Assembly: GCF_030649675.1 (NCBI RefSeq)
Contig: NZ_JAUTDR010000001.1
Location: 1 to 64,000, forward strand
DNA: 64,000 nucleotides
Source: Haliea sp. E1-2-M8
GTDB lineage: Bacteria > Pseudomonadota > Gammaproteobacteria > Pseudomonadales > Halieaceae
Direction: 5' to 3'
Shown: piece after piece, positions 40,451-52,178 of the stretch
Numbering within the stretch: the stretch's first letter is position 1
How the letters are laid out: every line of letters begins with the position of its first letter
Program-made: the position numbers and the translations under genes
The notes under the pieces: generated by a model
Database searches by the model: none
What the model was told of the DNA's origin: nothing
Seen by the model: the letters and a program-made list of their open reading frames with translations, nothing else

Positions 40451-40883
40451 GCAAATCCACGCGCTGGCCGAGACTGATTTCACCACCGGCGATGACGCGG
40501 CAGCAGACTCCACCACGCCAATCCGGATCGAGTGCGGCCCGCAATCCGGGCCGGGCCTGATCCATACGCTTACAGGGGTCGGTTTCGCAGGTAATTTGCA
40601 GCACCAGGTCACCCAGATGCAGGGTGTTCCCGACATCATCCGGAGTAAACTCTATCCCGCTGATAAACAGATTGGCCCGGCGTGTCATCCAGGGCAAGTC
40701 TTCGCCCAGCTCGGCACAGACCCTGGTCCAACTCTGCCGGCTCATCACTGTCACCTGACGTTTGCCTGGCCTGCCGCGAAAATCGCCTTCGACGCCCCTC
40801 TCCGGGGTTACCCGCGCCCATTCTTGGGTTTCCATCGGCGCCTTGGGGCGGGCGCGGATGGCGATCCCACACAGCTCAATCAT
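40434..40883 (-). CDS. MOSC-domain protein
   Basis: A 149-aa single MOSC domain protein: ERGVEGDFRG near the N-terminus, RRANLFISGIEF in the middle, and a cysteine in CETDPCKRMDQ at the position of the proposed sulfur-carrying/molybdenum-cofactor contact. MOSC proteins bind or sulfurate molybdopterin-type cofactors; this short form is of uncertain role. The ATG at 40883 is selected for the G-rich site upstream; the frame remains open into gyrB. It lies 22 bp after gyrB. Confidence 0.82.
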   Translation of the reverse strand: MIELCGIAIRARPKAPMETQEWARVTPERGVEGDFRGRPGKRQVTVMSRQSWTRVCAELGEDLPWMTRRANLFISGIEFTPDDVGNTLHLGDLVLQITCETDPCKRMDQARPGLRAALDPDWRGGVCCRVIAGGEISLGQRVDLLSAAP

Positions 40884-40905
40884 CTCACTCACCCCCCGGC
40901 AGGCG

Positions 40906-43338
<2,433 letters not shown>

Positions 43339-43378
43339 TCAGCTTTCAGGTAGTCAACCCTTTGATTACGCGGCTTTT

Positions 43379-44548
43379 TTACGGGAGCGGCATGAAACCC
43401 GTTACCAAGTCCGGCCCTTCCTGGCCCGGAACCGGTGTTTCTTCACTCTCTCTCAGCTCTACCACAGCGCCACGTTCCACGTGGAACAGCGCCGGCTTCA
43501 GCCCCGCAGGCCACATGTGCTCAAGGTCGGCTTTGGCCACACAGGTGATAAAAACCTGTGCCTGCAGTCCGGCGAGCGCATCACACACCAAGCCACAATG
43601 CCTCGCATCCAGTTCTGCGGGCAGGTCGTCCACAAGATAGACACACGAGCCCTGACGCTTTTGTGACATCAACTGGCCCTGCGCGAGTTTCAACCCGCAG
43701 ACCACCAGTTTCTGCTGGCCCCTGGACAAGGTCTCAGCCGCTGAATGCCCACTGGCTGTGACCTTGATGTCCGCACGCTGGGGGCCTGTATGTGTATACC
43801 CCTGGTCTGTATCGGCCTGAACACTGGCAGCCAACGCCTCGCTAAAATTCAGCGATCTGTCCCAGCCCTTGCGGTACCTGAGTTCCAACCCCCCAAGTGA
43901 AGGCGAGAGTTGCTCCATCATCGTTCTGAACCTCGGCGCCAAAGCTTCAAAGTACTGCAGCCGAAACTCATGGATCCTCTCGCCACTCTTCGCCAGGTCC
44001 CGTGTCCATACTGATAGTTCTGAGTGGTCAAGTTTACCATGCCGGAGCAGCTTGTTGCGCTGTTTCAAACACCGCTGAAACCTCTGCCACTCAGCAAAGA
44101 AGCGCTGTTCCACGTGGAACACACCCCAGTTGAGAAACTGTCGACGCGCGGCAGGTGCGCCGGTAAGCAGTTCAAAGCTCGCTGCGTTCAGGACCTGCAG
44201 CGGCAGATGCTCCACGAGTTCCGCGACAGAGCGAATCGTTTGCCCCCCCAGCTTGATCTGCACCTCTCCGGTCAAGGTCCGCTGCACAGCCACCGGAACC
44301 CGGCTCGCGCTGCCTGTGCCGGTATCGGCTGTCATGCCGTACACCGTGCAGTCTCGCTGACCGTGCTGAATCAAGGTTCGGGTTGCACCCTGACGAAAGC
44401 TGCGCGCCATGCCCAGCATATGCACCGATTCCAGAACACTGGTCTTGCCGCTACCGTTGGCGCCGAAGAAGATATTTATGCGCGACAGATCCTGCAGCGT
44501 TACCTGCTGCAGGTTCCGGACATGATGGATCTGGAGCTGGGTTAACAA
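43379..44548 (-). CDS. recF: DNA replication and repair protein RecF
   Basis: SMC-like ATPase that helps load RecA at gapped DNA, 389 aa. Walker A GANGSGKTS, the ABC signature LSRGQQKLV and Walker B-type YLVDDLPAELD are present. Translation appears to start at a TTG (44548), 9 bases after the dnaN stop, because no ATG or GTG gives the conserved N-terminus LTQLQIHHVRNL. The gene body contains two parS sites, which it must encode without loss of function. Confidence 0.96.
   Translation of the reverse strand: MLTQLQIHHVRNLQQVTLQDLSRINIFFGANGSGKTSVLESVHMLGMARSFRQGATRTLIQHGQRDCTVYGMTADTGTGSASRVPVAVQRTLTGEVQIKLGGQTIRSVAELVEHLPLQVLNAASFELLTGAPAARRQFLNWGVFHVEQRFFAEWQRFQRCLKQRNKLLRHGKLDHSELSVWTRDLAKSGERIHEFRLQYFEALAPRFRTMMEQLSPSLGGLELRYRKGWDRSLNFSEALAASVQADTDQGYTHTGPQRADIKVTASGHSAAETLSRGQQKLVVCGLKLAQGQLMSQKRQGSCVYLVDDLPAELDARHCGLVCDALAGLQAQVFITCVAKADLEHMWPAGLKPALFHVERGAVVELRESEETPVPGQEGPDLVTGFMPLP
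43473..43488. promoter_or_regulatory. parS site, 15 of 16 match
   Basis: CGTTCCACGTGGAACA, differing from the palindromic consensus TGTTCCACGTGGAACA only at the first base. Located inside recF. Expected ParB-binding and nucleation site for chromosome segregation. Confidence 0.9.
44106..44121. promoter_or_regulatory. parS site, perfect
   Basis: TGTTCCACGTGGAACA, an exact match to the 16-bp palindromic ParB site known from Pseudomonas and other bacteria. Located inside recF, 633 bp from the second site and about 11 kb from parB. Confidence 0.95.
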
Positions 44549-44557
44549 GACACCCCG

Positions 44558-45664
44558 TCAGAGTCGCATGGGCATGACGACATACAGCGAATCGCCATCA
44601 ACAGACTCTTCCAGCAGGGCACTGCTATTGGGATCGGACATGGACAACTTGACCTGCTCCCCACTGAGCACGCCCAATACGTCGAGGAGGTAACTCACGT
44701 TAAAGCCAATCTCCACCGAATCACCCTGGTATTCGACTGACACCTGCTCCTCGGCCTGCTCTTGCTCGGGGTTGTTGGCGACGATCTCAATAACATCAGG
44801 CGCCAGCTTGAGACGCACGCCGCGATATTTTTCATTGGACAGGATAGCCGTGCGGGTAAAAGCCTGACGCAGGTCCAGCCGCGAACCGATGATAATCTTG
44901 TCCGCTGCCCGCGGCAGGACACGCTCGTAATCGGGAAACTTGCCGTCTACCAGCTTGGAAGTAAAGGTAAAGTCCGTAGTAGTAGCACGTAGATGGTTGG
45001 TACCGAGAACCACGGCTATGTCTTCGCTTTCATCCAGCAGCAGGCGGGCCAGTTCCAGCACACCTTTCCGCGGCAGTATGACCTGAGTATCATCCTCCAC
45101 GGGTACCGGGTCGGGGAGGGTGCACATCGCCAACCGGTGGCCATCGGTAGCAACCACCCGCAACCGACCAGCCTTGATCTCCAGCAGCATGCCGTTCAGG
45201 TAATAACGAACATCCTGCTGCGCCATGGCAAACCCGGTGCGCTCGATCAGACGCTTGAGCTGGCCCTGCTTGATGGTAAAACGGTGGGTGCCTGCACCTT
45301 CCTCGACGCTGGGAAAATCCCGGGCGGGCAGGGTAGAGAGGGTAAACCGGCTACGGCCAGAGCGCACCGTCACCTTGCTTTCTTCGACCGTGAAATCTAT
45401 ATCGCTGCCTTCCGGGAGCGATTTGCAGATGTCCACCAGTTTGCGTGCCGGCACCGTGACCTCACCCGGTGATGTCGCGGGCTTGGCGAGCTTGACCCGG
45501 CCAACGAGTTCTACCTCAAGGTCTGTACCCGAAAGCGAGAGCTGATCCCCCTCCAATACCAACAGCACATTGGAAAGAATCGGCAGCGTCTGCCGCCGCT
45601 CCACCACGCCCGCCACCAGATTGAGCGGCCTCAGCAATGCATCCCGTGAAATCGAGAACTTCAT
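44558..45664 (-). CDS. dnaN: DNA polymerase III beta sliding clamp
   Basis: Ring-forming processivity factor, 368 aa, three clamp domains of about 120 residues. N-terminus MKFSISRDALLRPLNLVAGVV and the conserved C-terminal SLYVVMPMRL are typical. It starts 25 bp after dnaA and is followed by recF. Confidence 0.98.
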   Translation of the reverse strand: MKFSISRDALLRPLNLVAGVVERRQTLPILSNVLLVLEGDQLSLSGTDLEVELVGRVKLAKPATSPGEVTVPARKLVDICKSLPEGSDIDFTVEESKVTVRSGRSRFTLSTLPARDFPSVEEGAGTHRFTIKQGQLKRLIERTGFAMAQQDVRYYLNGMLLEIKAGRLRVVATDGHRLAMCTLPDPVPVEDDTQVILPRKGVLELARLLLDESEDIAVVLGTNHLRATTTDFTFTSKLVDGKFPDYERVLPRAADKIIIGSRLDLRQAFTRTAILSNEKYRGVRLKLAPDVIEIVANNPEQEQAEEQVSVEYQGDSVEIGFNVSYLLDVLGVLSGEQVKLSMSDPNSSALLEESVDGDSLYVVMPMRL

Positions 45665-45689
45665 AGATCCAGGTTCCTTCCGTACGTGC

Positions 45690-47192
45690 CTACGTCGTCA
45701 GCGAGCGCAGCAAATTTTTGTAGTCTTCCCGAATATCGGAATTGGTTTCGCGAAGCTCCTTTATTTTACGGCATGCATGTAACACTGTCGTGTGGTCTCT
45801 GCCGCCAAAACTGTCCCCGATTTCCGGCAGGCTGTGGTTGGTCAATTCCTTGGCGAGCGCCATCGCAACCTGCCGCGGTCGGGCGACCGAACGACTGCGG
45901 CGACGGGACATAAGGTCTGCCACCTTGATCTTGTAATACTCCGCCACGGTCCGCTGGATATTGTCGAGGCTGACCTGCTTGTCCTGCAGTGCCAGCAGGT
46001 CCTTCAGGCTTTCCTTGATCAGATCAACATCCACGGGTTTTCCAGTGAAGTGAGCGCTCGCTATCACCCGCTTTAGCGCCCCCTCTAGCTCGCGCACATT
46101 GGAGCGGATTCGTTGGGCAATAAAGAAGGCGGCATCCGGTGGCAGATCAATCCTTGCCTGACTGGCCTTGTTCATGAGAATGGCCACCCGGGTTTCCAGC
46201 TCCGGTGGCTCTACCGCGACTGTCAGGCCCCAGCCAAACCGCGATTTCAGCCGCTCTTCCAGGCCGTCGATTTCCTTCGGGTAGCGGTCGCAGGTGAGGA
46301 TCATCTGCTGACCGCCCTCAAGCAGCGCATTAAAGGTGTGGAAGAACTCTTCCTGGGAGCGGTCTTTTTTGGCAAAAAACTGGATATCGTCGATCAACAG
46401 GGCATCGACCGAGCGATAGTAGCGCTTGAAATCACTGATCGCATTGAGCTGTAGCGCCTTGACCATATCGGCGACGAAGCGTTCCGAGTGCAGATAGACC
46501 ACCTTGGCTTCGGGATTCTGCTGCTTCAGCGCATTGCCCACTGCATGCATCAGGTGGGTCTTGCCCAAACCCACGCCGCCATACAGGAACAGGGGGTTAT
46601 AGGACTCGCCCGGATTTTCGGCAACCTGTCGCGCCGCTGCCAGCGCCAACTGGTTGGATTTGCCCTCCACGAAATTGTCGAACGTATAGTGCTCTACCAG
46701 ATGGTGCTGTTGCCCCAGCTCATCCGCTGCTCTGGCCCGTGGCGGAGGCGCTTCGCGACCGGCTGCTGTGCCGGCAAACCGCTCCCGGTTGGGCATTGCT
46801 GAGGCCATGGCATGCATGGGGACGGCGGGGCGCAATTCCGCCACATTGCCCCCACTGACAGCATAGCCCGATACGGCGGGGGCCATTGAGACTGCCTGGC
46901 CCTGGGAAACTGTACGCTGCAGAGCCTGGCCGCCCAGCTCTGCACCCTGCTGAACACCGATTTCCAGCACCAGGCTCAGAGAGACACCTGCGCCAAGCTC
47001 CTGCAACAACTGGTGTATACGCGGCGCAAACTTGTCGCTGACGAAGTCCTTGATGAAACGATTTGGCGCAAACAAGGTGAGCTGCTGCCCGGTTTGGCTC
47101 GCCTGCAGCGGACGTATCCAGGTATTGAATTGCTGCGAGGGCAATTCGTCCTGAAGTCTGCTCATGCATTGCTGCCATATTACATCAGGCAA
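45690..47192 (-). CDS. dnaA: chromosomal replication initiator DnaA
   Basis: Origin-binding AAA+ initiator, 500 aa. Domain I (residues 1-90, [20 protein letters not shown]), a variable linker (about 90-165), AAA+ domain with Walker [10 protein letters not shown] and Walker B LLIDDIQF, and the C-terminal DnaA-box-binding domain with the signature [15 protein letters not shown]. The start is a TTG at 47192 with a strong GAGGGGAG site 6 bases upstream; no ATG or GTG fits. It is longer than E. coli DnaA because of the linker. Transcribed away from oriC. Confidence 0.98.
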   Translation of the reverse strand: MPDVIWQQCMSRLQDELPSQQFNTWIRPLQASQTGQQLTLFAPNRFIKDFVSDKFAPRIHQLLQELGAGVSLSLVLEIGVQQGAELGGQALQRTVSQGQAVSMAPAVSGYAVSGGNVAELRPAVPMHAMASAMPNRERFAGTAAGREAPPPRARAADELGQQHHLVEHYTFDNFVEGKSNQLALAAARQVAENPGESYNPLFLYGGVGLGKTHLMHAVGNALKQQNPEAKVVYLHSERFVADMVKALQLNAISDFKRYYRSVDALLIDDIQFFAKKDRSQEEFFHTFNALLEGGQQMILTCDRYPKEIDGLEERLKSRFGWGLTVAVEPPELETRVAILMNKASQARIDLPPDAAFFIAQRIRSNVRELEGALKRVIASAHFTGKPVDVDLIKESLKDLLALQDKQVSLDNIQRTVAEYYKIKVADLMSRRRSRSVARPRQVAMALAKELTNHSLPEIGDSFGGRDHTTVLHACRKIKELRETNSDIREDYKNLLRSLTT

Positions 47193-47324
47193 AACACTCC
47201 CCTCGGGGCCTTTGATAACACCGGCCCTGCTCCAAATTCGGTCTGTTGACGTTCGAATACCTTGGTTATTAGGAACCCGGCTTTCTGCTGGCCGGTTGAG
47301 CGATCATACTCCCCTCGCGGCGAG

Positions 47325-47333
47325 TTATCCACA
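47325..47333 (+). promoter_or_regulatory. DnaA box, perfect
   Basis: TTATCCACA, exact consensus, left of the AT-rich stretch in the dnaA-rpmH gap. Confidence 0.85.
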
Positions 47334-47443
47334 CCTCTGGCAAATTTAATTGAGATTTAAATATCCTTACATATCAATCACTTAAATTGCATCTGCACGT
47401 TTTTTGACCAACGGCCCAATAGACCCACAGGAACATGTTTTTC

Positions 47444-47452
47444 TGTGGATAA
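47444..47452 (-). promoter_or_regulatory. DnaA box, perfect, inverted
   Basis: TGTGGATAA, reverse complement of the consensus, right of the AT-rich stretch. Confidence 0.85.
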
Positions 47453-47601
47453 CCTGTTAATATGTTTTGTGAAACATGTGTGCTGTTGGCTACAGCCCGC
47501 GCCACTGCTCGCTTTTACAGCGCCGGGATAAATGGCAGGCGAGGGTTCCGCAGCAGCACCCGGGCTCCCTCGGGGCACACAAATAAAGACCTGCGCGCGC
47601 A

Positions 47602-47630
47602 TTGAATTACGCGCGGCGTTTCTCTAGAAT
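47602..47630 (+). promoter_or_regulatory. sigma-70 promoter of rpmH
   Basis: TTGAAT (47602-47607), 17-base spacer, TAGAAT (47625-47630); transcription should begin near 47637, about 93 bases before rpmH. Confidence 0.8.
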
Positions 47631-47729
47631 ACCCAACCTTTTTTGCAGTCTGCCTTTCCGCACCCGCAAGCAACTCGGAGCGGCAACTCAGGTCTGCCTT
47701 CTATTTATTCCTACTACTGGATTTAAGTC

Positions 47730-47864
47730 ATGAAAAGAACATTTCAGCCCAGCGTCATCAAGCGCAAGCGCACCCACGGTTTCCGTTCGCGGATGGCCAC
47801 CAAGAGTGGTCGCCTGGTCCTGAGCCGCCGCCGGGCCAAAGGTCGCAAGCGTCTCGCCGCCTGA
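47730..47864 (+). CDS. rpmH: 50S ribosomal protein L34
   Basis: A 44-aa, highly basic ribosomal protein: [19 protein letters not shown] at the start and GRKRLAA at the end, as in nearly all bacterial L34. Followed 15 bp later by rnpA, the conserved rpmH-rnpA pair. Confidence 0.98.
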   Translation: MKRTFQPSVIKRKRTHGFRSRMATKSGRLVLSRRRAKGRKRLAA

Positions 47865-47879
47865 TGAGCTGTCTGCTGC

Positions 47880-48284
47880 GTGGGCGCTATCGCTGATCGC
47901 GACGGGACTTCTGCCTCCTTTGGCAAGTCCAGGCGCCTGCTCACTGCAACCCAGTACCGGGCCGTTTTCGATGACGCTACTGTCAAGGCATCACACCGGA
48001 ACCTGCTGCTGCTGGCGCGAATCAGTGAGACTTCGCAGTCCCGGTTAGGCCTGGTCATTGCCAAGAAAAACGTGCGCAAGGCCGTACAGCGCAATCGTAT
48101 CAAGCGCGTGGCCCGTGAGCTGTTCCGACAGCTACCCCCGGCAGAACCACCGCTGGACGTTGTTCTGCTAGCTCGCCGGGGCCTGGATCAACTCGACAAT
48201 ACCGCGCTGTTCGCAGCCCTGGGGGAACAATGGCAGACGTTGCACCGGAAAGCTGCCAGAACCCAGCAACCGCGAGACAACTGA
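47880..48284 (+). CDS. rnpA: ribonuclease P protein component
   Basis: Protein subunit of RNase P, which matures tRNA 5' ends. 134 aa from the GTG at 47880. The RNA-binding motif [13 protein letters not shown] is intact, and [12 protein letters not shown] matches the N-terminal fold. The first dozen residues are not conserved, so the start is uncertain; no ATG is available in frame. Its stop overlaps the yidD start. Confidence 0.93.
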   Translation: MGAIADRDGTSASFGKSRRLLTATQYRAVFDDATVKASHRNLLLLARISETSQSRLGLVIAKKNVRKAVQRNRIKRVARELFRQLPPAEPPLDVVLLARRGLDQLDNTALFAALGEQWQTLHRKAARTQQPRDN

Positions 48285-48511
48285 TGCGCAAGCTCCTGAT
48301 CGTCATCATTTCCCTTTATCGCTACACTGTCAGCCCCTTCCTCGGGGACAACTGCCGTTTCTACCCCAGCTGCTCCCACTACGCCCAGGATGCGATTGCC
48401 CTGCACGGAATATTCAGAGGCAGTTACCTGACACTGCGGCGCATCGGCAAGTGCCATCCCTGGCACGAAGGTGGAGCCGACCCGGTACCGCCCTGCAACC
48501 ACACTCACTGA
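48284..48511 (+). CDS. yidD: membrane protein insertion efficiency factor
   Basis: A 75-aa YidD protein with the [11 protein letters not shown] and CHPWHEGG motifs; assists YidC/Sec insertion. The ATG at 48284 shares its A with the rnpA stop TGA and begins [18 protein letters not shown], as in the family. An upstream ATG at 48230 is inside rnpA and adds unconserved residues. Confidence 0.94.
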   Translation: MRKLLIVIISLYRYTVSPFLGDNCRFYPSCSHYAQDAIALHGIFRGSYLTLRRIGKCHPWHEGGADPVPPCNHTH

Positions 48512-48529
48512 CAAAGCTGACCACTGATT

Positions 48530-50257
48530 ATGGATTTGCAACGCACTTTGCTGATCGGCGCTTTCGCCCTCCTGTCATTCATGTTGCTGACCGAATGGGT
48601 CGCGTTCAAGGACGCGAGCACCACCGCCTCCCAACCGACCGCGACGCGCTTGCTCAATGGCACTGAGAGCACTGTCGCAACCCTGCCGGAACTGCCTGCC
48701 GCAGACAGCCAGGCCGCCGTCAGCGGCGACAATGAGGATCTGCCCAGGGCGCCGCAATCCGCTGACGACGAGCCGATTACCAGCGTCGATGCGACCGCCG
48801 CGGACACGGAACAGCGTATCGTCCTGGTGCGCACCGATGTATTGCAACTGGCTATTGATCTGGTCGGTGGCGATATCATTGAACTGGCCCTGCCGGAGCA
48901 CCTGGAAGAAATCGACCAGCCCGATCAGCCCTTTGTCTTGCTGGAACAGAACGACCGGCGCACCTATGTTGCCCAGAGCGGGTTGATTGGCCCCGATGGC
49001 ATAGACAGTGATGCCAGGGCTCGCTACACCGCCGGCAGCCAGCACTACGAGCTTGCCCCTGACCAGGATACGCTGGTTGTTGACCTTCTCTGGCAGGGAT
49101 CCAACGGGGTCAAGGTCAGCAAACGCTTCACCCTGCGTCGGGGCGATTACCTGATGGACGTCAGCTATATCATCGACAACGGCGGTAGCGAGCGCTGGCA
49201 GGGCAACCTGTTCGGGCAGATCAAGCGCGACAACAGTAAGGACCCAACCGCTGATACCAGTGGCATGGGCATGCAGCCCTTCCTCGGCGCTGCCATCACC
49301 CAGCCAGATGAGCGCTTTACCAAGTTCAGCTTCGATGACATGCGCGAAGAACCCTTCCGCGAGCAATTGCCGGGAGGCTGGATTGCCATGATCCAGCACT
49401 ATTTCCTCAGTGCCTGGATACCCAACCCCGACCAGAGCCACACTTACAGTACCCGGGTCACGGCCAGTGGCTTCAATATTGCGGGCTTCACCAGCCCCGC
49501 CCTGGTGCTGGACCCGGGCCAGCAGGGTTCGGTGGGCGCGAGTTTCTATGCCGGGCCGAAGGATCAGTATCGGCTCCAGGAGATATCCCCCTATCTCGAG
49601 CTGAGCGTCGACTATGGCTGGCTGTGGTGGATTGCCCAGCCGCTGTTCTGGCTACTGACCAAGATCCACGGCCTGGTAGGCAATTGGGGTGTCGCCATTA
49701 TTGCGCTCACGGTGCTGATCAAGGCCGCCTTTTTCAAACTGTCCGCCACCAGCTACCGCTCCATGGCCAATATGCGCCGGGTTGCACCCAAGATGCAGGA
49801 TATCCGCGAGCAGTACTCGGACGACAAGACGAAACAGTCCCAGGCAATGATGGAGTTGTATCGGAAGGAGAAGATCAACCCGATGGGCGGCTGTCTGCCC
49901 GTGCTGGTGCAGATGCCCGTATTCATCGCCCTGTACTGGGTGCTGATGGAAAGTGTGGAACTGCGTCACGCACCCTTCGCCCTGTGGATCAACGACCTCT
50001 CGGTCATGGACCCCTATTTTGTGCTGCCGCTGCTGATGGGCGCCAGCATGTGGTTCATGCAAAAACTCAACCCGCCGCCAGCGGACCCGATGCAAGCCAA
50101 GATCATGCAGTGGCTGCCGGTCATCTTCACGTTCTTTTTCCTCTGGTTCCCGGCCGGGCTGGTACTGTACTGGGTGGTCAACAACCTGCTGTCGATGACG
50201 CAGCAGTACGTGGTCACGAAGCAGATCGAGAAAGGAGCCGCCAAGCCCAAGGCCTGA
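48530..50257 (+). CDS. yidC: membrane protein insertase
   Basis: Inner-membrane insertase, 575 aa. First transmembrane helix at about residues 5-22, large periplasmic domain (about 30-355) rich in acidic residues at its start, then the conserved five-helix core beginning near residue 360 ([19 protein letters not shown]), with the [19 protein letters not shown] helix and C-terminal helices. Works with YidD and Sec. The rnpA-yidD-yidC order is standard. Confidence 0.98.
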   Translation: MDLQRTLLIGAFALLSFMLLTEWVAFKDASTTASQPTATRLLNGTESTVATLPELPAADSQAAVSGDNEDLPRAPQSADDEPITSVDATAADTEQRIVLVRTDVLQLAIDLVGGDIIELALPEHLEEIDQPDQPFVLLEQNDRRTYVAQSGLIGPDGIDSDARARYTAGSQHYELAPDQDTLVVDLLWQGSNGVKVSKRFTLRRGDYLMDVSYIIDNGGSERWQGNLFGQIKRDNSKDPTADTSGMGMQPFLGAAITQPDERFTKFSFDDMREEPFREQLPGGWIAMIQHYFLSAWIPNPDQSHTYSTRVTASGFNIAGFTSPALVLDPGQQGSVGASFYAGPKDQYRLQEISPYLELSVDYGWLWWIAQPLFWLLTKIHGLVGNWGVAIIALTVLIKAAFFKLSATSYRSMANMRRVAPKMQDIREQYSDDKTKQSQAMMELYRKEKINPMGGCLPVLVQMPVFIALYWVLMESVELRHAPFALWINDLSVMDPYFVLPLLMGASMWFMQKLNPPPADPMQAKIMQWLPVIFTFFFLWFPAGLVLYWVVNNLLSMTQQYVVTKQIEKGAAKPKA

Positions 50258-50300
50258 CGCAGCGGTACCCCGCCAACCCGGGCCAGCCTATACTGGCGCC

Positions 50301-51680
50301 ATGAGCTCTGCCCTCAGCATGGATGAAGATACCATCGCCGCTGTCGCGACCGCCCCCGGCCGTGGCGGCATCGGCATCATCCGCCTGTCGGGACCGGCTG
50401 CCAGACGCATTGCGGAGGAACTTGCCAACACCCTGCTGCAGCCCCGACACGCGCATTTCTGTACCTTCCGCGGCGCCGGCGGCGACCCTCTCGACACCGG
50501 CATAGCCCTGTTTTTCCCCGGCCCTCACTCCTTCACCGGCGAAGATGTCGTGGAGCTGCAGGGCCATGGCGGGCCGGTGATCATGGACCTCCTGCTCCGG
50601 GCCTGCCTTGCCGCCGGTGCCCGCCAGGCACGGCCAGGGGAGTTCTCCGAGCGCGCCTATCTCAACGACAAGCTGGACCTCGCCCAGGCAGAGGCCATCG
50701 CGGATCTGATCAACAGCACAACGGAGCAGGCGGCGCGCAATGCTCACCGTTCTCTGCAGGGGGATTTTTCCCGCCTGGTAAACGAGCTGGTAGAGGGCGT
50801 CACCCGGCTTCGAATCTATGTCGAGGCGGCCATCGACTTTCCCGAAGAGGAGATTGATTTCCTCGCTGATGGCCGTGTTGCAGGAGAATTGCAGGTGCTG
50901 ACCGAGAGGTTGCAGGCAGTCCTGGACAGCGCCCGTCAGGGCAGCCTGTTGCGGGAGGGTATGAAGGTGGTGATTGCCGGCCGGCCCAATGCCGGCAAAT
51001 CCAGCCTGCTCAATGCGTTGGCCGGACAGGATACTGCCATCGTAACCCCGGTCGCCGGAACCACCCGCGATGTGCTGCGGGAATATATCCAGCTCGACGG
51101 CATGCCCCTGCACATAGTCGATACCGCGGGCCTGCGCGACAGTACCGACGCGGTCGAACAGGAGGGGATACGCCGCGCGCAGGCTGAAATCGCCAGCGCT
51201 GACCGGGTCTTGCTGGTGCTGGATATGACCCGGGAGGATCTGAATGTACCTCCTTCCGAGCTGTGGCCGACGGAGGCAGGCACCCAGCCCGCAACCATCC
51301 CCGTCACCGTAATCCACAATAAATGTGACCTGGCTGCGTTGCCCCCAACCCTCGAGAAAGCGGGCACGCACACGATGATCCGGCTGTCTGCCAGGCAGGG
51401 AGACGGCCTTGATTTGCTGCGCCAGCATCTCAAGGACAGCATGGGCTACCACGAGGGTGACAGCGGCACCTTCAGCGCCAGACGCCGTCACCTGCAGGCT
51501 CTGCAGCAGGCTGCCGATTTTCTGGACAGCGGCCGCAGACAACTCGAAGAGGCCGGAGCCGGAGAATTGCTGGCAGAGGACCTCCGGGCCTGCCACGACG
51601 CACTCGGCACGATTACCGGAAAAATCAGCAGCGACGAATTGCTCGGTGAAATTTTTTCCAGTTTCTGCATCGGGAAGTAG
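50301..51680 (+). CDS. mnmE: tRNA modification GTPase
   Basis: Acts with MnmG to put cmnm5 on wobble U34 of tRNAs. The 459-aa protein has the N-terminal tetrahydrofolate-binding domain, a central G domain (G1 [10 protein letters not shown]2 [10 protein letters not shown]3 DTAGLRD, G4 NKCD) and ends with FCIGK carrying the catalytic cysteine. Two starts are possible: ATG 50301, or ATG 50319 which gives the family-typical [17 protein letters not shown]. Neither has a clear ribosome-binding site; a TATACT lies at 50288-50293. Confidence 0.97.
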   Translation: MSSALSMDEDTIAAVATAPGRGGIGIIRLSGPAARRIAEELANTLLQPRHAHFCTFRGAGGDPLDTGIALFFPGPHSFTGEDVVELQGHGGPVIMDLLLRACLAAGARQARPGEFSERAYLNDKLDLAQAEAIADLINSTTEQAARNAHRSLQGDFSRLVNELVEGVTRLRIYVEAAIDFPEEEIDFLADGRVAGELQVLTERLQAVLDSARQGSLLREGMKVVIAGRPNAGKSSLLNALAGQDTAIVTPVAGTTRDVLREYIQLDGMPLHIVDTAGLRDSTDAVEQEGIRRAQAEIASADRVLLVLDMTREDLNVPPSELWPTEAGTQPATIPVTVIHNKCDLAALPPTLEKAGTHTMIRLSARQGDGLDLLRQHLKDSMGYHEGDSGTFSARRRHLQALQQAADFLDSGRRQLEEAGAGELLAEDLRACHDALGTITGKISSDELLGEIFSSFCIGK

Positions 51681-52103
51681 CAAAAACGATTCCCCACAGC
51701 TTACTCACAGCTTGGCGACTAATTCCCCACAGGTTCTCCCCACATGACAGTGCATAAACCTGCACCTGCATAACACTGTGGATAGCCCGGTGGTCAAAGC
51801 GGTAGTGACATCGGGGTAACCCTGCCACCTGAGCAAGGTGCGGCCGTGACCGGCAATTCCCTCCCCAGCCCGCGCACCGCTTGCGGGCGCCAGAAACAGT
51901 GCTTTCAAACAGGGTTACAGGGTTCGCAAGCTACTGATTCAAAAGACTTAAAAATGGATACCCACAGAAGCCTCCGGCACCATCAGTAACTACATTAAAT
52001 ATATATATCTATATACAAGATATAAGTAATACCTGACTGTGAATGGCCTGGCACCACTCCTGCAAATAATCCACCGGCCGACAATCAATTAACGGAACAT
52101 ATT
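51681..52103. other. origin-like mnmE-mnmG gap
   Basis: About 500 bp without a gene. DnaA-like 9-mers cluster in its left part: TTCCCCACA (51690-51698 and 51723-51731, two mismatches each), TTACTCACA (51701-51709, one mismatch), and inverted TGTGGATAG (51777-51785, one mismatch). A very AT-rich tract with TATATATATCTATATACAAG lies at about 51990-52032. This is the position of oriC in E. coli (next to mnmG), but the boxes are imperfect here. Confidence 0.45.
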
Positions 52104-52132
52104 TTGAACAAGTAGCGTTGCGGCCGTATAAT
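52104..52132 (+). promoter_or_regulatory. sigma-70 promoter of the mnmG-rsmG-parAB operon
   Basis: TTGAAC (52104-52109), 17-base spacer, perfect TATAAT (52127-52132), about 46 bases before the mnmG start. Confidence 0.85.
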
Positions 52133-52178
52133 CCGTCGCCCGGCCAACCAGATCCGGGTTAACCAGAGGCAGGCAGGC

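Larger units (their letters stand above)
47193..47601. other. probable oriC (dnaA-rpmH gap)
   Basis: The gap of about 540 bp between divergent dnaA and rpmH has no gene. It holds perfect DnaA boxes TTATCCACA at 47325-47333 and, inverted, TGTGGATAA at 47444-47452. Between them (about 47341-47396) is a strongly AT-rich stretch suited to unwinding. CATGTTT (47434-47440) and AAACATG (47472-47478) form an inverted repeat around the second box. Gene context is that of the mapped Pseudomonas origin. Confidence 0.8.

Noticed and set aside
47462-47477. ATGTTT-TGTG-AAACAT palindrome as a third parS
   Set aside because: It resembles the B. subtilis-type site but is two bases short in the centre and lacks the CACGTG core seen in the two recF sites.
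50214-51683. A 489-codon minus-strand frame opposite mnmE
   Set aside because: Antisense shadow; mnmE has all its GTPase motifs.
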